A stretch of 42,256 nt of DNA. Source: Xanthobacteraceae bacterium. Its GTDB lineage: Bacteria; Pseudomonadota; Alphaproteobacteria; Rhizobiales; Xanthobacteraceae. Shown piece after piece: positions 1-9,333 of this stretch (its first letter is position 1; each line of letters starts with the position of its first letter). The DNA is taken from assembly GCA_009694215.1 (NCBI GenBank), contig SHVN01000011.1:1-42256 (forward strand), read 5' to 3'. The notes beneath the pieces were generated by a model. The model was given only the letters and a program-made list of their open reading frames with translations, was not told the origin of the DNA and searched no databases. The position numbers and the translations under genes are program-made.

Positions 1-284
1 AGCTTCTTTTCGACGCGCAGCCGCGCGCGGATCTCTGCAAGCGTCAGGTCCGGCTCGGTCGCAACAAGGTCGAACAGCCACTGCTCGTGCGCCTTGAGTG
101 GCGAGCGGCTGTGGCCCGTTCCAGGCAAGGCGCCGATGCTGCCAGTTGCCGTCCAGCGTTTGATCCACCGCACCGCCGTCGAAGCGCTAAGATCGAGGAC
201 GCGCCCGGCCTCGCGCGCGCTGTCGCCGGCCTCCTTGATCGAGACGCCTCGATCCCTCAGGTCCTTCGAGTATCCCTTCGCCAT
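1..284 (-). CDS. IS630-type transposase, 5' part (runs off window)
   Basis: The reverse strand from an ATG at 284 reads without a stop to the window edge, 94 codons. The product starts MAKGYSKDLRDRGVSIKEAG and continues with a helix-turn-helix segment (SASTAVRWIKRW) and a second helical part (LTLAEIRARLRVEKK). This is the DNA-binding N-terminal half of IS630/Tc1-type transposases; the DDE catalytic domain would lie outside the window. The start fits the conserved family N-terminus. No inverted terminal repeat could be assigned upstream of 284. It could also be an orphan HTH remnant of a dead element. Family assignment is from the N-terminal pattern only. Confidence 0.7.
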   Translation of the reverse strand, partial: MAKGYSKDLRDRGVSIKEAGDSAREAGRVLDLSASTAVRWIKRWTATGSIGALPGTGHSRSPLKAHEQWLFDLVATEPDLTLAEIRARLRVEKK

Positions 285-630
285 TGTACTCCCCCGCCGC
301 TGTCGACGAAGGAATCTGAATCTGATTTGCGCCGCCCGGGGAATCCCCTGTAACTGAAATGATTCACATCAACCGGAAAACGCTCTAGCGTTGCAAAGGC
401 TCCGGCGACGATTGCTCCGCCGGATTCAACGCATTGAAACGACTCCGGAATTCCGCTTCGTGCAAAAACGCGGCGGTTCAGATTTCTGTGGAGACGTTAA
501 CTAAAAATATTGACTCGGACTCTCGACAAGCGAGTCGCCATCGATTCGAATGGCATCTGATTCGAGGCGGTGCGGCACACCGATTCGGGCGCGTAAATTT
601 CCAGGGGATCATCCAGACGGGGACGGGGTC
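285..630. other. Intergenic region rich in GANTC sites
   Basis: No gene is supported between the transposase start and the sensor kinase. The stretch carries many GANTC pentamers, the CcrM methylation target in Alphaproteobacteria: starts at 312, 318, 341, 361, 423, 441, 512, 518, 532, 543, 559 and 582, with one more at 668 inside the kinase gene. An inverted repeat GACTCG (512-517) / CGAGTC (531-536) overlaps a TTGACT that could be a -35 element. The left end of the IS630 element probably lies in the first 100 bases. Confidence 0.5.
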
Positions 631-2925
631 ATGGCGCGCGCCTATACGGCGAGTGCGTCCGCGCGAGCGGATTCGATCAAGGGCTTGGCGCAATCGATCG
701 CCAACCCGGCGTATCGACGCCTGCTCACCGCGGAGCCTGCGCTGCGCCGCGCGGTCCCTGCCCTCATCATCGCCTTTCTCCTGACCATCGGCGTCGGCGC
801 CGTGGTGCAGGTGCTCGACCACCACCGCCAGGCGATCGCGGAAGCCACCCACGACATCGACAATGTCGCCGACTTCGTTTCGGAGCGCTTCGACCGGCTG
901 GTCAGCGCGGAAAAGGGCGACGTCACGCGGCGCGATCTGCTCGACCGCGCGCTCACGACCCGCGCCACGGCATTCGGCCGCCGCATCCTCTTGAGCAACG
1001 CCGAGGGCATCATCACCGCCAGCGCCCCTTCCGGCGGCCCGATCGGCCTGCGTCTCATCGACGTGCTCGGCGATACCCAGCCGCTCACCATCCTCGGCGC
1101 AAGCGCCGGCGTACTGGAGATCACGCTGGCTGACGGCAGCCGCGCCTTCGCGACGGTGCGAAATCTTTCCAACGCCCGCGGGCAGTTGAGCGTGTACCAG
1201 TGGCGAAGCGATGCGCTCGCCCCGTGGCGCTCCGACACCACGCTCACCGTCACGCTCACCGCCACCACCGGCTTCGTGCTGCTGATCCTGGGGTTTGCCT
1301 TCCACTGGCAGGCCACCCGCGCCCGCGAGGCCGACGCCATCTACGACACCGTCCGCAGCCGCATCGACACCGCGCTCAATCGCGGCCGCTGCGGGCTGTG
1401 GGACTGGGATCTCGCGCGCGGCCGCATCTTCTGGTCGCACTCGATGTTCGCGATCCTGGGACTCGCCCCGCGCGACGACCTGATGACCTTCGGCGAGGTC
1501 AGCCAGCTCGTTCATCCCGATGACATCAAGCTCTACGAGGTAGCGACCCAGCTTGCCGACGCCAGGACCAGCTCCATCGACCACGATTTCCGCATGCACC
1601 ACGCCAGCGGCAAATGGGTCTGGCTGCGGGTGCGCTGCGAGCTGGTCCACCAGCCCGGCGAGCCCAGGGTGCATCTGATCGGGATCGGCGTCGATATCAC
1701 CGAGCAGAAGACACTGGTCGAGCGGACCGCCGCAGCCGACATCCGCCTGCGAGACGCCATCGAGACCATCCCCGAGGCCTTCGTGCTGTGGGATCACGAG
1801 AACCGCCTGGTCCTCTGCAACTCGAATTTCCAGAACCTGCACAGCCTGCCCGACGAGGCGATCGCCGCCGGCACCGCCTACGAAACGGTGGTCGAGGCCG
1901 GCCGCAGGCACGTCATCCGCTCCAAGCTCGCCAGCGAAGACCCGATAATCCCGGGCGCGCGCACCTTCGAGGCGCAGCTCGACGACGGCCACTGGCTGCA
2001 GATCAGCGAGCGGCGCACCAAGGACGGCGGCTATGTTTCGGTCGGCACCGACATCACTCCGCTGAAGCAGCACGAAAAGAAGCTAATGGACAGCGAGCGG
2101 CGGCTAATGGCGACCGTCACCGATCTCCGCCAGTCGCAGCAGAAGCTCGAAACGCAGGCGCAGCAGCTCGCGGAACTCGCGCAAAGCGCCGAGGAAGCCA
2201 ACCAGGCCAAGTCCAAGCTCCTCGCCAACATGAGCCATGAACTGCGCACCCCGCTCAACGCCATCATCGGTTTCTCCGAGATCATGGCATCGGGAATGTT
2301 CGGCGCGCTCGGTTCCGACAAGTATGTCGAATACTGCCGCGACATCCACGGCAGCGGCGAGTATCTGCTGGACGTCATCAACGACGTTCTCGACATGTCG
2401 AAGATCGAGGCCGGCCGGCTCAAGCTCGATCTGGAGAAGGTCGAACTCGACCGCGAACTCTCCGACGCGCTGCGGGTGGTCACGACGCGCGCGCAGGACA
2501 AGAAGCTCACGGTCACCTCCAGGATCGCGTCCGGCATCTGCCTGACCGCCGACCGGCGCGCGCTGAAGCAGATCGCGTTCAACCTTCTGTCCAACGCCGT
2601 CAAGTTCACCCCGGAAAACGGCCGCATCACCGTGCGCGGCCGGGTGTCGCGGGGCGCGGTGGTGCTCGGCATTCAGGATTCCGGCATCGGCATCGCGCGC
2701 GACGCCCTGCAAAAGCTCGGCCGGCCGTTCGAACAGGTGGAAAGCCAGCTCACCAAGACCCACCACGGATCGGGCCTGGGCCTGGCGATCGCCAAGTCGC
2801 TCGTCGAGCTGCACGGCGGCGAGATGCGCATCCGCTCGACGCTCGGCGCCGGCACGACGGTGGTGGTGCGGCTGCCGCTCGACGGCCGGCCGGTCGAGAA
2901 GAGCAAAGGGATTCAGGCGGCATAG
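631..2925 (+). CDS. PAS-domain sensor histidine kinase, PleC-like
   Basis: Membrane sensor kinase of 764 aa. From the ATG at 631 it has a transmembrane helix near residues 40-62, a periplasmic sensor region of about 150 residues, a second helix near 211-230, a PAS_3-type domain (about 253-360, ending GIGVDITEQK), a second PAS domain (about 370-480), and a HisKA domain with phospho-acceptor His near 536 in NMSHELRTPLNAIIGFSEIM. The HATPase domain follows, with NLLSNAVKF, DSGIGI and GSGLGLAIA. There is no receiver domain, so the phosphate must pass to a separate regulator. The kinase core resembles PleC/DivJ cell-cycle kinases, but generic PAS kinases share these motifs. An in-frame ATG at 550 would add 27 residues of arginine- and proline-rich sequence without a ribosome site; 631 is preferred. 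A strong terminator follows. Confidence 0.85.
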   Translation: MARAYTASASARADSIKGLAQSIANPAYRRLLTAEPALRRAVPALIIAFLLTIGVGAVVQVLDHHRQAIAEATHDIDNVADFVSERFDRLVSAEKGDVTRRDLLDRALTTRATAFGRRILLSNAEGIITASAPSGGPIGLRLIDVLGDTQPLTILGASAGVLEITLADGSRAFATVRNLSNARGQLSVYQWRSDALAPWRSDTTLTVTLTATTGFVLLILGFAFHWQATRAREADAIYDTVRSRIDTALNRGRCGLWDWDLARGRIFWSHSMFAILGLAPRDDLMTFGEVSQLVHPDDIKLYEVATQLADARTSSIDHDFRMHHASGKWVWLRVRCELVHQPGEPRVHLIGIGVDITEQKTLVERTAAADIRLRDAIETIPEAFVLWDHENRLVLCNSNFQNLHSLPDEAIAAGTAYETVVEAGRRHVIRSKLASEDPIIPGARTFEAQLDDGHWLQISERRTKDGGYVSVGTDITPLKQHEKKLMDSERRLMATVTDLRQSQQKLETQAQQLAELAQSAEEANQAKSKLLANMSHELRTPLNAIIGFSEIMASGMFGALGSDKYVEYCRDIHGSGEYLLDVINDVLDMSKIEAGRLKLDLEKVELDRELSDALRVVTTRAQDKKLTVTSRIASGICLTADRRALKQIAFNLLSNAVKFTPENGRITVRGRVSRGAVVLGIQDSGIGIARDALQKLGRPFEQVESQLTKTHHGSGLGLAIAKSLVELHGGEMRIRSTLGAGTTVVVRLPLDGRPVEKSKGIQAA

Positions 2926-2944
2926 TTTCGGAGGGTGTCGGAGG

Positions 2945-2982
2945 ACCGGCGCCCGTGCCGCCAGCGGGCGCCGGTCTGTTTT
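2945..2982 (+). terminator. Intrinsic terminator after the sensor kinase
   Basis: A perfect 11-bp stem, ACCGGCGCCCG at 2945-2955 pairing with CGGGCGCCGGT at 2965-2975, has a 9-base loop and is followed by CTGTTTT. It lies 20 bases after the kinase stop and separates the kinase from the Bug gene downstream. Confidence 0.85.
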
Positions 2983-3047
2983 CGGGCACGCCCTCCTTGC
3001 CCGCACGCGGGTTGCGGACAGGGATCGGGCCGCAATAAGGTGCGGCG

Positions 3048-4046
3048 ATGACACACAAGCGCACCCACGCGCCGCGCCAGCGTTTCCTCGGCGCCTCCTT
3101 CGCCTTTCTCACCCTGCTTGGCCTCGCGGGCTCCGCGAGCGCCCAGAACTGGCCCGACCGGCCAATCAAGCTCCTGGTTCCCTTCGCCGCCGGCGGCAAC
3201 ATCGACGTCACCGGCCGGCTGGTGGCGGCGCGACTCTCCGAGACGCTCGGCCAGCAGGTGGTGGTCGAGAACCGGGTCGGCGGCGGCGGCATCATCGCCA
3301 TGGAGGCGGTGATGCGTTCGGCGCCGGACGGCTACACCCTGCTTTGGGCCAGCACCAACGTCATGGCCATCGTGCCGGCCACGAACAAGGTGAAATACGA
3401 CCCGATCAAGGATTTCGCCCCGATCAGCCAGCTCGGTTCGAGCCCGCAGGTCCTGCTGGTCAACTCCAAGGTGCCGGCCAAGACGGTTCCCGAGTTCGTC
3501 ACCTATGCCAAGGCGCAGCCGGCTCCCCTCGCCTATGGCGGCGGCGGCGGCCCCGGCAGCGCCAGCAATCTGATCATGGCGCTGTTCCTCAATCGCGCCG
3601 ACCTCAAGATGACCAGCATCAGCTATCGCGGCACGGCGCCTGCGCTGACCGACGTGATTGGAGGAGTCATTCCCGTTACATTCGTGCCGATCTCGGAGGC
3701 GGTCGCCCAGTCCACCAATCCTGCCATTCGCATCCTGGCGGTGTCGAGCGGCGCGCGTTCTGCGCGCCTGCCGGATGTTCCATCCATCTCGGAAACCTAT
3801 GCGGGCTACAGCGCGGTGTCGTGGACCGGGATGCTTGCGCCCAAGGGAACGCCCAAGGCGATTGTCGACAGGCTTGCCGCCGGAATGGCACGCGCGGGAA
3901 GCGACCCGAAATTCATCGAGCTGCTGCGCGACAACGGCATCGATCCGGCCATCGAGGGCCCGGAGAAGTTTGCCGCCCTGATCGCCGCCGAAATCCCGAA
4001 CTGGGCCAAGGCGATCGAGATCGCCGGCGTAAAGGTGGAGCAGTAG
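3048..4046 (+). CDS. Bug-family tricarboxylate-type solute-binding protein
   Basis: Periplasmic binding protein of the Bordetella-uptake-gene (TctC-like) family, 332 aa, the normal family length. A signal peptide of about 33 residues ends in SASA before QNWPDRPIKLLVPFAAGG, the family's N-terminal strand and ligand loop. Later family blocks are visible: NRVGGGGIIAMEAV, APDGYTLLW, YDPIKDFAPI and SYRGTAPALTDVIGG. A ribosome site (AAGGTG) precedes the ATG. No TctA/TctB membrane subunits are in the window, so the ligand (typically a carboxylate) and permease are unknown. It converges on another Bug gene with only 3 bases between the stops. Confidence 0.9.
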   Translation: MTHKRTHAPRQRFLGASFAFLTLLGLAGSASAQNWPDRPIKLLVPFAAGGNIDVTGRLVAARLSETLGQQVVVENRVGGGGIIAMEAVMRSAPDGYTLLWASTNVMAIVPATNKVKYDPIKDFAPISQLGSSPQVLLVNSKVPAKTVPEFVTYAKAQPAPLAYGGGGGPGSASNLIMALFLNRADLKMTSISYRGTAPALTDVIGGVIPVTFVPISEAVAQSTNPAIRILAVSSGARSARLPDVPSISETYAGYSAVSWTGMLAPKGTPKAIVDRLAAGMARAGSDPKFIELLRDNGIDPAIEGPEKFAALIAAEIPNWAKAIEIAGVKVEQ

Positions 4047-4049
4047 CGG

Positions 4050-5030
4050 CTACTGCAGCGCGATGTTCGCGTCGCGGATGATCTTGCCCCAACGCTCGAT
4101 CTCCGTCCGGATCCAGGCTGCGAATTCCGCGGGCGTGCTGCCGACCGGATCGAAGCCCATGGTCGCAAGCTTGCCGCGGGTGTCCGGCATGGACAGCACC
4201 TTCACCGTTTCGCGGTGAAGGAATTCGATGACCGGCCGCGGGGTTCCGGCCGGCGCGATGAATCCATTCACGATGTCCGCGGGCAGATCGTGGCCGGTCG
4301 CATCCTTCATGGTGGGAACGTCCGGCAGCGCTGACGAGCGCGTGCTGCTGAACATGCCGAGCGCGCGCAACTGGCCTCCCCGGACATAGATCACCGCCGT
4401 CGGCACCGCCGAGACCGAGATCGGCACGTGACCGCCGAGTGTCGATGCCGTGGCCGGCCCGCCGCCGTTGAACGGAACATGGGTGATGTCCACTCCGAAC
4501 GTGAGCTTGAACAGTTCGCCTGCGAGGTGCGCGGGCGTGCCGCGCCCGGCCGAGGCAAAACTGTATTTGCCGGGGCTCGCCTTCGCCAGCGCCACCAACT
4601 CGTTGATGCTGTTGGCGGGGACCGACGGATGCACCACCAGCACATGGGGCGACGAGCACATCAGCGAAATCGGGTCGAAGTCCTTGTAGGGATCGTAGTT
4701 GATCTTCGGATAAAGGCTGATGTTGGTGACGATGTTGCTGGTGGCGGCGAGGATCGTGTAGCCGTCCGGCGTGGCACGGGCGGTCGCGGCCATGGCGATG
4801 TTGCCGCCGCCGCCCGGCATGTTCTCCACATAGAACGACTGACCGAGATTGTCGCTGAGCTTGGCCGCAACGAGGCGCGCGGTGGTGTCGCCCTGCCCGC
4901 CGGGCCCGGTGGTGACGATGATCCGCACCGGCCGTGCCGGATAGGCCTGCGCAGGCGCCCGCTGCGATCCGAGCGCGACGAGCGGCACGGCGGCCGCGAT
5001 CTGCAACAACCGGCGGCGGGCGAGCTTCAT
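4050..5030 (-). CDS. Bug-family tricarboxylate-type solute-binding protein
   Basis: Second Bug/TctC-like periplasmic binding protein, 326 aa. The N-terminus (MKLARRRLLQIAAAVPLVAL) is a signal peptide with an Arg triplet, so Tat export is possible. The mature part starts near QAYPARPVRIIVTTGPGGQGD, and ENMPGGGGNIAMAA, TPDGYTILA and YDPYKDFDPISL are family blocks. GGAG lies 9 bases before the ATG. The gene is divergent from the FAD monooxygenase that starts at 5098, a common arrangement for Bug genes and catabolic enzymes, so the ligand may be an aromatic acid or breakdown product. The ligand cannot be read from sequence. Confidence 0.9.
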   Translation of the reverse strand: MKLARRRLLQIAAAVPLVALGSQRAPAQAYPARPVRIIVTTGPGGQGDTTARLVAAKLSDNLGQSFYVENMPGGGGNIAMAATARATPDGYTILAATSNIVTNISLYPKINYDPYKDFDPISLMCSSPHVLVVHPSVPANSINELVALAKASPGKYSFASAGRGTPAHLAGELFKLTFGVDITHVPFNGGGPATASTLGGHVPISVSAVPTAVIYVRGGQLRALGMFSSTRSSALPDVPTMKDATGHDLPADIVNGFIAPAGTPRPVIEFLHRETVKVLSMPDTRGKLATMGFDPVGSTPAEFAAWIRTEIERWGKIIRDANIALQ

Positions 5031-5097
5031 GACCGACCACTCCCTGCAGGGCCCTATCCTATACCAGCGCGCTCAAAATCATTATAAGATCGACGTC
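5031..5097. promoter_or_regulatory. Divergent promoter region, Bug gene / monooxygenase
   Basis: This 67-base gap holds the 5' ends of two divergent genes. It is AT-richer than its surroundings (TATCCTATACC, CATTATAAGATC). TATAAG near 5085 could be a -10 element for the monooxygenase, and the TATCCTATA block could serve the Bug gene on the other strand. The assignment rests on position and composition only. Confidence 0.35.
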
Positions 5098-6321
5098 ATG
5101 CATTCATCCTCCCAACGTCCAATCCTCATCGCCGGCGGCGGCCCGGTCGGAGCCATCGCCGCGCTGGCACTGGCCCAGCAGGGGCTTCCGGTGCAAGTGT
5201 TCGAAGCAGGCGACAAGATCAACGACATGCCGCGCGCGGCGACCACGCATGCCGCGACGCTTGAAATGCTCGCCGGGCTTGGCATGGTCGACGAGGTCAT
5301 CCAGCGCGGCTACGTCGAGCCGCTGTTCCGCATCTGGGACCGCCCCAGCCGACAGATCATGGCCGAATTCGATTTCGGCGTGCTCAAGGGCGAGACGCCC
5401 TATCCGTTCTGCGTGCAATGCGAGCAACACAAGCTCGCGGCAATGGCGATCGAGCGGCTTAAAGGTTTTCCCCACGCCAAGGTCGAATTCTCCGCAAAGG
5501 TGACGGCGCTCACGCAATCGGCCGACGGCGTCGAGATCGAGGTCGAAACCGTGGACGGCGCCCGCAAGATTGCGGGCTCTTACCTGATCGGCGCCGACGG
5601 CGGCCGCTCGACCGTACGTAAGGCGCTCGGCATCGAGTTCGAGGGTTACACCCATCCCGAACGATTCATGATCCTGACCACAACCTTTGACCTCGGTACC
5701 ATGTATCCAGGCTGCACGCGCAATTACGTCTCCGACCCGGAAGCCTGGTTCTCCGTGTTCAAGGTGAGCGGCGACGGCGACGGTCCGCTGTGGCGCGTGC
5801 TGTCGTCGACCGGGCCCGAGCAGACCGACGAGGAGTTGATGAATCCCGTGGCAACCGAGGCACGTCTGCAGAGGTTCCTGCCCAAGGACGGCGCCTACGA
5901 CGTCGTCCACCGCAATCTCTACAACGTGCACCAGCGCGTGGCGGCGAGCTTCCGCAAGGGCAGCGTGTTCCTGGCCGGCGACGCAGCGCACGTCAACAAC
6001 CCGCTCGGCGGCCTCGGATTGAATTTCGGCATTCACGATGCGGTCGAACTGAGCGAGCTTCTGGGCCGCGTCATCCGCCACGAGGCGCCGGAGGACATTC
6101 TCGACGAATACGATCTGCATCGCCGCCCGCTCAACATCGAATTCGTGCAGCAGCAGACCGTCGCCAACAAGAAGCGAATGGAAGAGAAGGACCCGGCGGC
6201 AAGGGCGAAGGATTTCGAGCAACTCCGGCGGACGATGAACGATCCGGCCGCGCACCGGGCCTATGCCCGCAAGGCCTCGCTGATCGAGAGCGTGAAGCGA
6301 CGAAGCGCCGTCCCGGCCTGA
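5098..6321 (+). CDS. FAD-dependent aromatic monooxygenase (PheA/TfdB-type)
   Basis: Class A flavoprotein hydroxylase, about 407 aa. It has the FAD Rossmann fingerprint near the N-terminus (ILIAGGGPVGAIAALAL, then E in FEAGD), the central LIGADGGRSTVRKALGI motif and the ribityl-binding GD motif (VFLAGDAAHVNNPLGGLGLN). The family typically hydroxylates phenolic or benzoic substrates with NAD(P)H. An upstream in-frame ATG at 5029 would add 23 non-conserved residues; 5098 puts the start just before the FAD fold. Its C-terminal helical tail resembles the decayed hydroxylase at 41660-41956. It is divergent from a Bug binding protein, suggesting a shared substrate. The substrate is unknown. Confidence 0.88.
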   Translation: MHSSSQRPILIAGGGPVGAIAALALAQQGLPVQVFEAGDKINDMPRAATTHAATLEMLAGLGMVDEVIQRGYVEPLFRIWDRPSRQIMAEFDFGVLKGETPYPFCVQCEQHKLAAMAIERLKGFPHAKVEFSAKVTALTQSADGVEIEVETVDGARKIAGSYLIGADGGRSTVRKALGIEFEGYTHPERFMILTTTFDLGTMYPGCTRNYVSDPEAWFSVFKVSGDGDGPLWRVLSSTGPEQTDEELMNPVATEARLQRFLPKDGAYDVVHRNLYNVHQRVAASFRKGSVFLAGDAAHVNNPLGGLGLNFGIHDAVELSELLGRVIRHEAPEDILDEYDLHRRPLNIEFVQQQTVANKKRMEEKDPAARAKDFEQLRRTMNDPAAHRAYARKASLIESVKRRSAVPA

Positions 6322-6322
6322 C

Positions 6323-9301
6323 TTACGCCGCGCCCAGAATCCGCTTGAAGCTTGCGCGCACCTTCTGCTGCGTCTCGCCGAGATGCGCGTCGAGCGTCGG
6401 AAAATTCGGCAGGTCGTTCGCCTTGGAGAGCAGCTCCAGCAGCCCCGCGCCCGCGGCCTTCGGGTCGAACGGACCGGGCAAGGCAAGCCTCAATATCTGC
6501 GTCAGGTTGTGATGCAGCCGCGCCGCCGGCCGCAGCACGTCGGCATCTTCCGCCGGCAGGAGCCCGAGCCGCCACGCCTTGTCGAGCACGCGCGCGGTGG
6601 TGGTGTCGAGGACCTTGGGATGCTTTGCCGCGTGGACGAGCTGAAGATACTGCGCGATGAACTCCAGATCGATCAGCCCGCCGGCGGCGTATTTGAGATC
6701 CCAGCGCGCGCCTTCGCCTTTGTCCTTGGCGATCGCACGCCTCATCTCGACCACATCCCCGGCGACCGTCGCGGCGTCGCGCTTGCGGCACAGCACGCCG
6801 CGGATGACCTGCTCGACACGGGCGGCAAATGCCGGGGGGCCCGAAACCACCCGCGCGCGCGTCAGCGCCATGTGTTCCCAGGTCCAGGCTTCGGTCTCCT
6901 GGTAGCTCGCGAAGGCATCGATTGAGGTCGCGACCGGGCCGGCGCGGCCGGACGGGCGAAGCCGCATGTCCACCTGATAGAGCGCGCCGTAGTTAGTCTG
7001 CGACGACAGCGCGCTGATCAGCCGCTGGGTCAGCCGCGCGAAATACTGCGCGCCGTACAGCGAGCGCGGGCCGGTGGACTGCGGATGCTCGGGGTCGAAG
7101 TCGTACACGATGATGAGATCGAGGTCGGAGGTCGCCGTCATCTCGCGGCCGCCGAGCTTGCCGAGCGCAAGCAGCGCGGTCTGCTGGCGCCGGATGCGGC
7201 CATGACTTTCCGCGACCGTGTCCTCGACCCGGCGGTGCAGCGCGCGGACCGCAGCGTCGGCGAGCCGCGCAAAGGCGCCGCCGGCCTGCTCGGCCGTCAC
7301 CGTGTCGGAGAGGACGCGCGCGCCGACCAGGAACATCTGCTCCTGACTGAACATGCGCAGCCGGTCGAGAAAATCCTCGTAGGTGCGCGCCTCCTTGATG
7401 GAGCGCTGCAGCTCGGATTCGAGCTTGTCCTCGTCCGGCAGCGCGCCGAAGAAGGTCGGCTCCAGCAGCGCATCCATCGCCTCCGGATAGCGCGCCAGGA
7501 TATCGGCGAGCCTCGGCGCGGTGCCGAGCGTCAGCGCAACCAGTGTGACCAGGTCCGGATTCTGCTTCAGCAGCGAGAACAGCCGCGCGCCGCGCTGCAA
7601 TCCGCCGATGAACAGGTCGAAGGCGTTGAGGGCTGCATCCGGGTTCTCGGCCCGCCCCAAGCGATCGAGCAGCACCGGCACGAGTTCGGTGAACTGGGTG
7701 CGGGCGAATTCGCCGCGCAGCGAGGGATAGGCGCCGGTCAGCCAGCGGCGCACCGTGGCCGACACCTCCAAGGGCTTCCGAAAACCCATCGCGCCGAGCC
7801 GGTTGAGGGTCTCGCGGTCGTCGGCATCCTTGGGGAATGACAGCGCAAGCTGGCCGGTTTGCGCCGCGGTGCCCTCGAACAGCCGCAGATACTGGCGCTG
7901 CACCTTGCGCAGGTGCTCGACCAGTTCTTTCGCGAAGGCGTCGCGGTCCTTGAAGCCGGCAAAGCGTGCGAAGCGTTCCATGCCTTCGCGGTCGGACGGC
8001 AACGTGTGGGTCTGGTCGTCGGCCACCATCTGCAGCCGGTGCTCGACGGTGCGGAGAACACGATAGGCGGCGTCGAGATCGGCGCGCGCTTCGGCGCCGA
8101 TCCAGCCGCCCTCGGTGAGCGCGGCGAGTGTCGCCAACGTTTCCCGGCCGCGCAGCTCGGGATGCCGGCCGCCGGCGACAAGCTGCTGGGTCTGCGCGAA
8201 GAATTCGATCTCGCGGATGCCGCCGCGGCCGATCTTGATGTTGTGGCCCTCGACCGCGATGGCCTCGTGGCCGCGATAGGAATGAATCTGGCGCTTGAGC
8301 GCCTCGATGTCGGCGACCGCAGCGTAATCGAGATACTTCCGCCAGATGAACGGCGCGAGCTGCTGCAGGATCGCCTCTCCGGCCGGGATGTCGCCGGCGC
8401 AGGCGCGTGCCTTGATCAGCGCCGCGCGCTCCCAGTTCTGGCCAACGCTGCTGTAGTAGTTGAGCGCCGCTTCGGTCGAGACCGCCACCTGGGTCGAGGC
8501 CGGATCGGGACGCAGCCGCAGATCGACGCGGAACACATAGCCGTCGGCGGTGCGCTCCTGCAGGAACTTTACGAGCCCCCGGGTGATCCGCACGTGAAAC
8601 GCGGCGGCGTCGTCCTTGTCGGCCAGCGCCGGAACGTCCGGGTCGTAAAATACGATCAGGTCGATGTCGCTCGAATAGTTGAGCTCGAAGGCGCCCATCT
8701 TGCCCATCGCGAGCACGATGTGGCCGCTGCCCTTCTCCGGCCTTGCTGGATCGGCGGGCTTGAGCCGGCCGCGCGCCGCGGCATCGCGCAGGAGGAAGCG
8801 TACCGCTGCGGCAATCGCCGTGTCCGCCACCTCGGTCAGCGCATGCGCCGCGCGCATCACCGGCCAGACTCCGCCGATGTCGGCCAGCGCGATGAGCAGC
8901 GCGGCTTCCGCCTTCATGCGGCGAAGGAGCCGCATCGCCCGGGCTTCGTCCCTGGTGGCGGCCACCGCCTTGGCGGATTTCTCCAGCAATGCCGCCAGAT
9001 GCCGGTCGGGATTGGAATTGAGCAGCGACAGCAGCCGCTCCGGCTCCGCCGCCGCGAGGTCCCAGAGATAGGGCGAGCCATCGGCGAGGCCCAGCAGCAG
9101 CGCCTCGACCTTCGGCGACGCGCCGATCAGCTTCTTCAGCGCCTTGCCGGCCGCGCTTCGGCCGATGTCGGTCAGCCACCCGGCAAGACGGCCCTGCGCC
9201 GCCTTGCGGTCCACAAGACGCGGCGCCTCGGCGACGGCAACCGCCAGCGTCTTGTCGTCCTTTACGGTCGGCTTGGCTTTCTTCTTGGCAGGCCGGGGCA
9301 T
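6323..9301 (-). CDS. glnE: Bifunctional glutamine synthetase adenylyltransferase/adenylyl-removing enzyme
   Basis: Cytoplasmic 992-aa enzyme that adenylylates and deadenylylates glutamine synthetase in response to PII, controlling nitrogen assimilation. Two nucleotidyltransferase domains are visible. The N-terminal deadenylylase has FELNYSSDIDLIVFYD and a downstream RVDLRLRPDPAS. The C-terminal adenylyltransferase has LGKLGGREMTATSDLDLI and QVDMRLRPSGRAGP. Length is normal for alphaproteobacterial GlnE. The N-terminus is Lys- and Ala-rich before the first conserved block. Its stop is 1 base from that of the convergent monooxygenase. A histidine-kinase remnant ends 32 bases upstream on the same strand and was probably once co-transcribed with it. 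Confidence 0.96.
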   Translation of the reverse strand: MPRPAKKKAKPTVKDDKTLAVAVAEAPRLVDRKAAQGRLAGWLTDIGRSAAGKALKKLIGASPKVEALLLGLADGSPYLWDLAAAEPERLLSLLNSNPDRHLAALLEKSAKAVAATRDEARAMRLLRRMKAEAALLIALADIGGVWPVMRAAHALTEVADTAIAAAVRFLLRDAAARGRLKPADPARPEKGSGHIVLAMGKMGAFELNYSSDIDLIVFYDPDVPALADKDDAAAFHVRITRGLVKFLQERTADGYVFRVDLRLRPDPASTQVAVSTEAALNYYSSVGQNWERAALIKARACAGDIPAGEAILQQLAPFIWRKYLDYAAVADIEALKRQIHSYRGHEAIAVEGHNIKIGRGGIREIEFFAQTQQLVAGGRHPELRGRETLATLAALTEGGWIGAEARADLDAAYRVLRTVEHRLQMVADDQTHTLPSDREGMERFARFAGFKDRDAFAKELVEHLRKVQRQYLRLFEGTAAQTGQLALSFPKDADDRETLNRLGAMGFRKPLEVSATVRRWLTGAYPSLRGEFARTQFTELVPVLLDRLGRAENPDAALNAFDLFIGGLQRGARLFSLLKQNPDLVTLVALTLGTAPRLADILARYPEAMDALLEPTFFGALPDEDKLESELQRSIKEARTYEDFLDRLRMFSQEQMFLVGARVLSDTVTAEQAGGAFARLADAAVRALHRRVEDTVAESHGRIRRQQTALLALGKLGGREMTATSDLDLIIVYDFDPEHPQSTGPRSLYGAQYFARLTQRLISALSSQTNYGALYQVDMRLRPSGRAGPVATSIDAFASYQETEAWTWEHMALTRARVVSGPPAFAARVEQVIRGVLCRKRDAATVAGDVVEMRRAIAKDKGEGARWDLKYAAGGLIDLEFIAQYLQLVHAAKHPKVLDTTTARVLDKAWRLGLLPAEDADVLRPAARLHHNLTQILRLALPGPFDPKAAGAGLLELLSKANDLPNFPTLDAHLGETQQKVRASFKRILGAA

Positions 9302-9333
9302 GGGCGAGTCATAGCCCCGCCCGCGCCGGTTGA

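Noticed and set aside
478-2073. 531-codon antisense frame opposite the sensor kinase
   Set aside because: High-GC shadow frame: low-complexity Arg/Ala/Gly-rich product, no domain, and the opposite strand carries a clear kinase.
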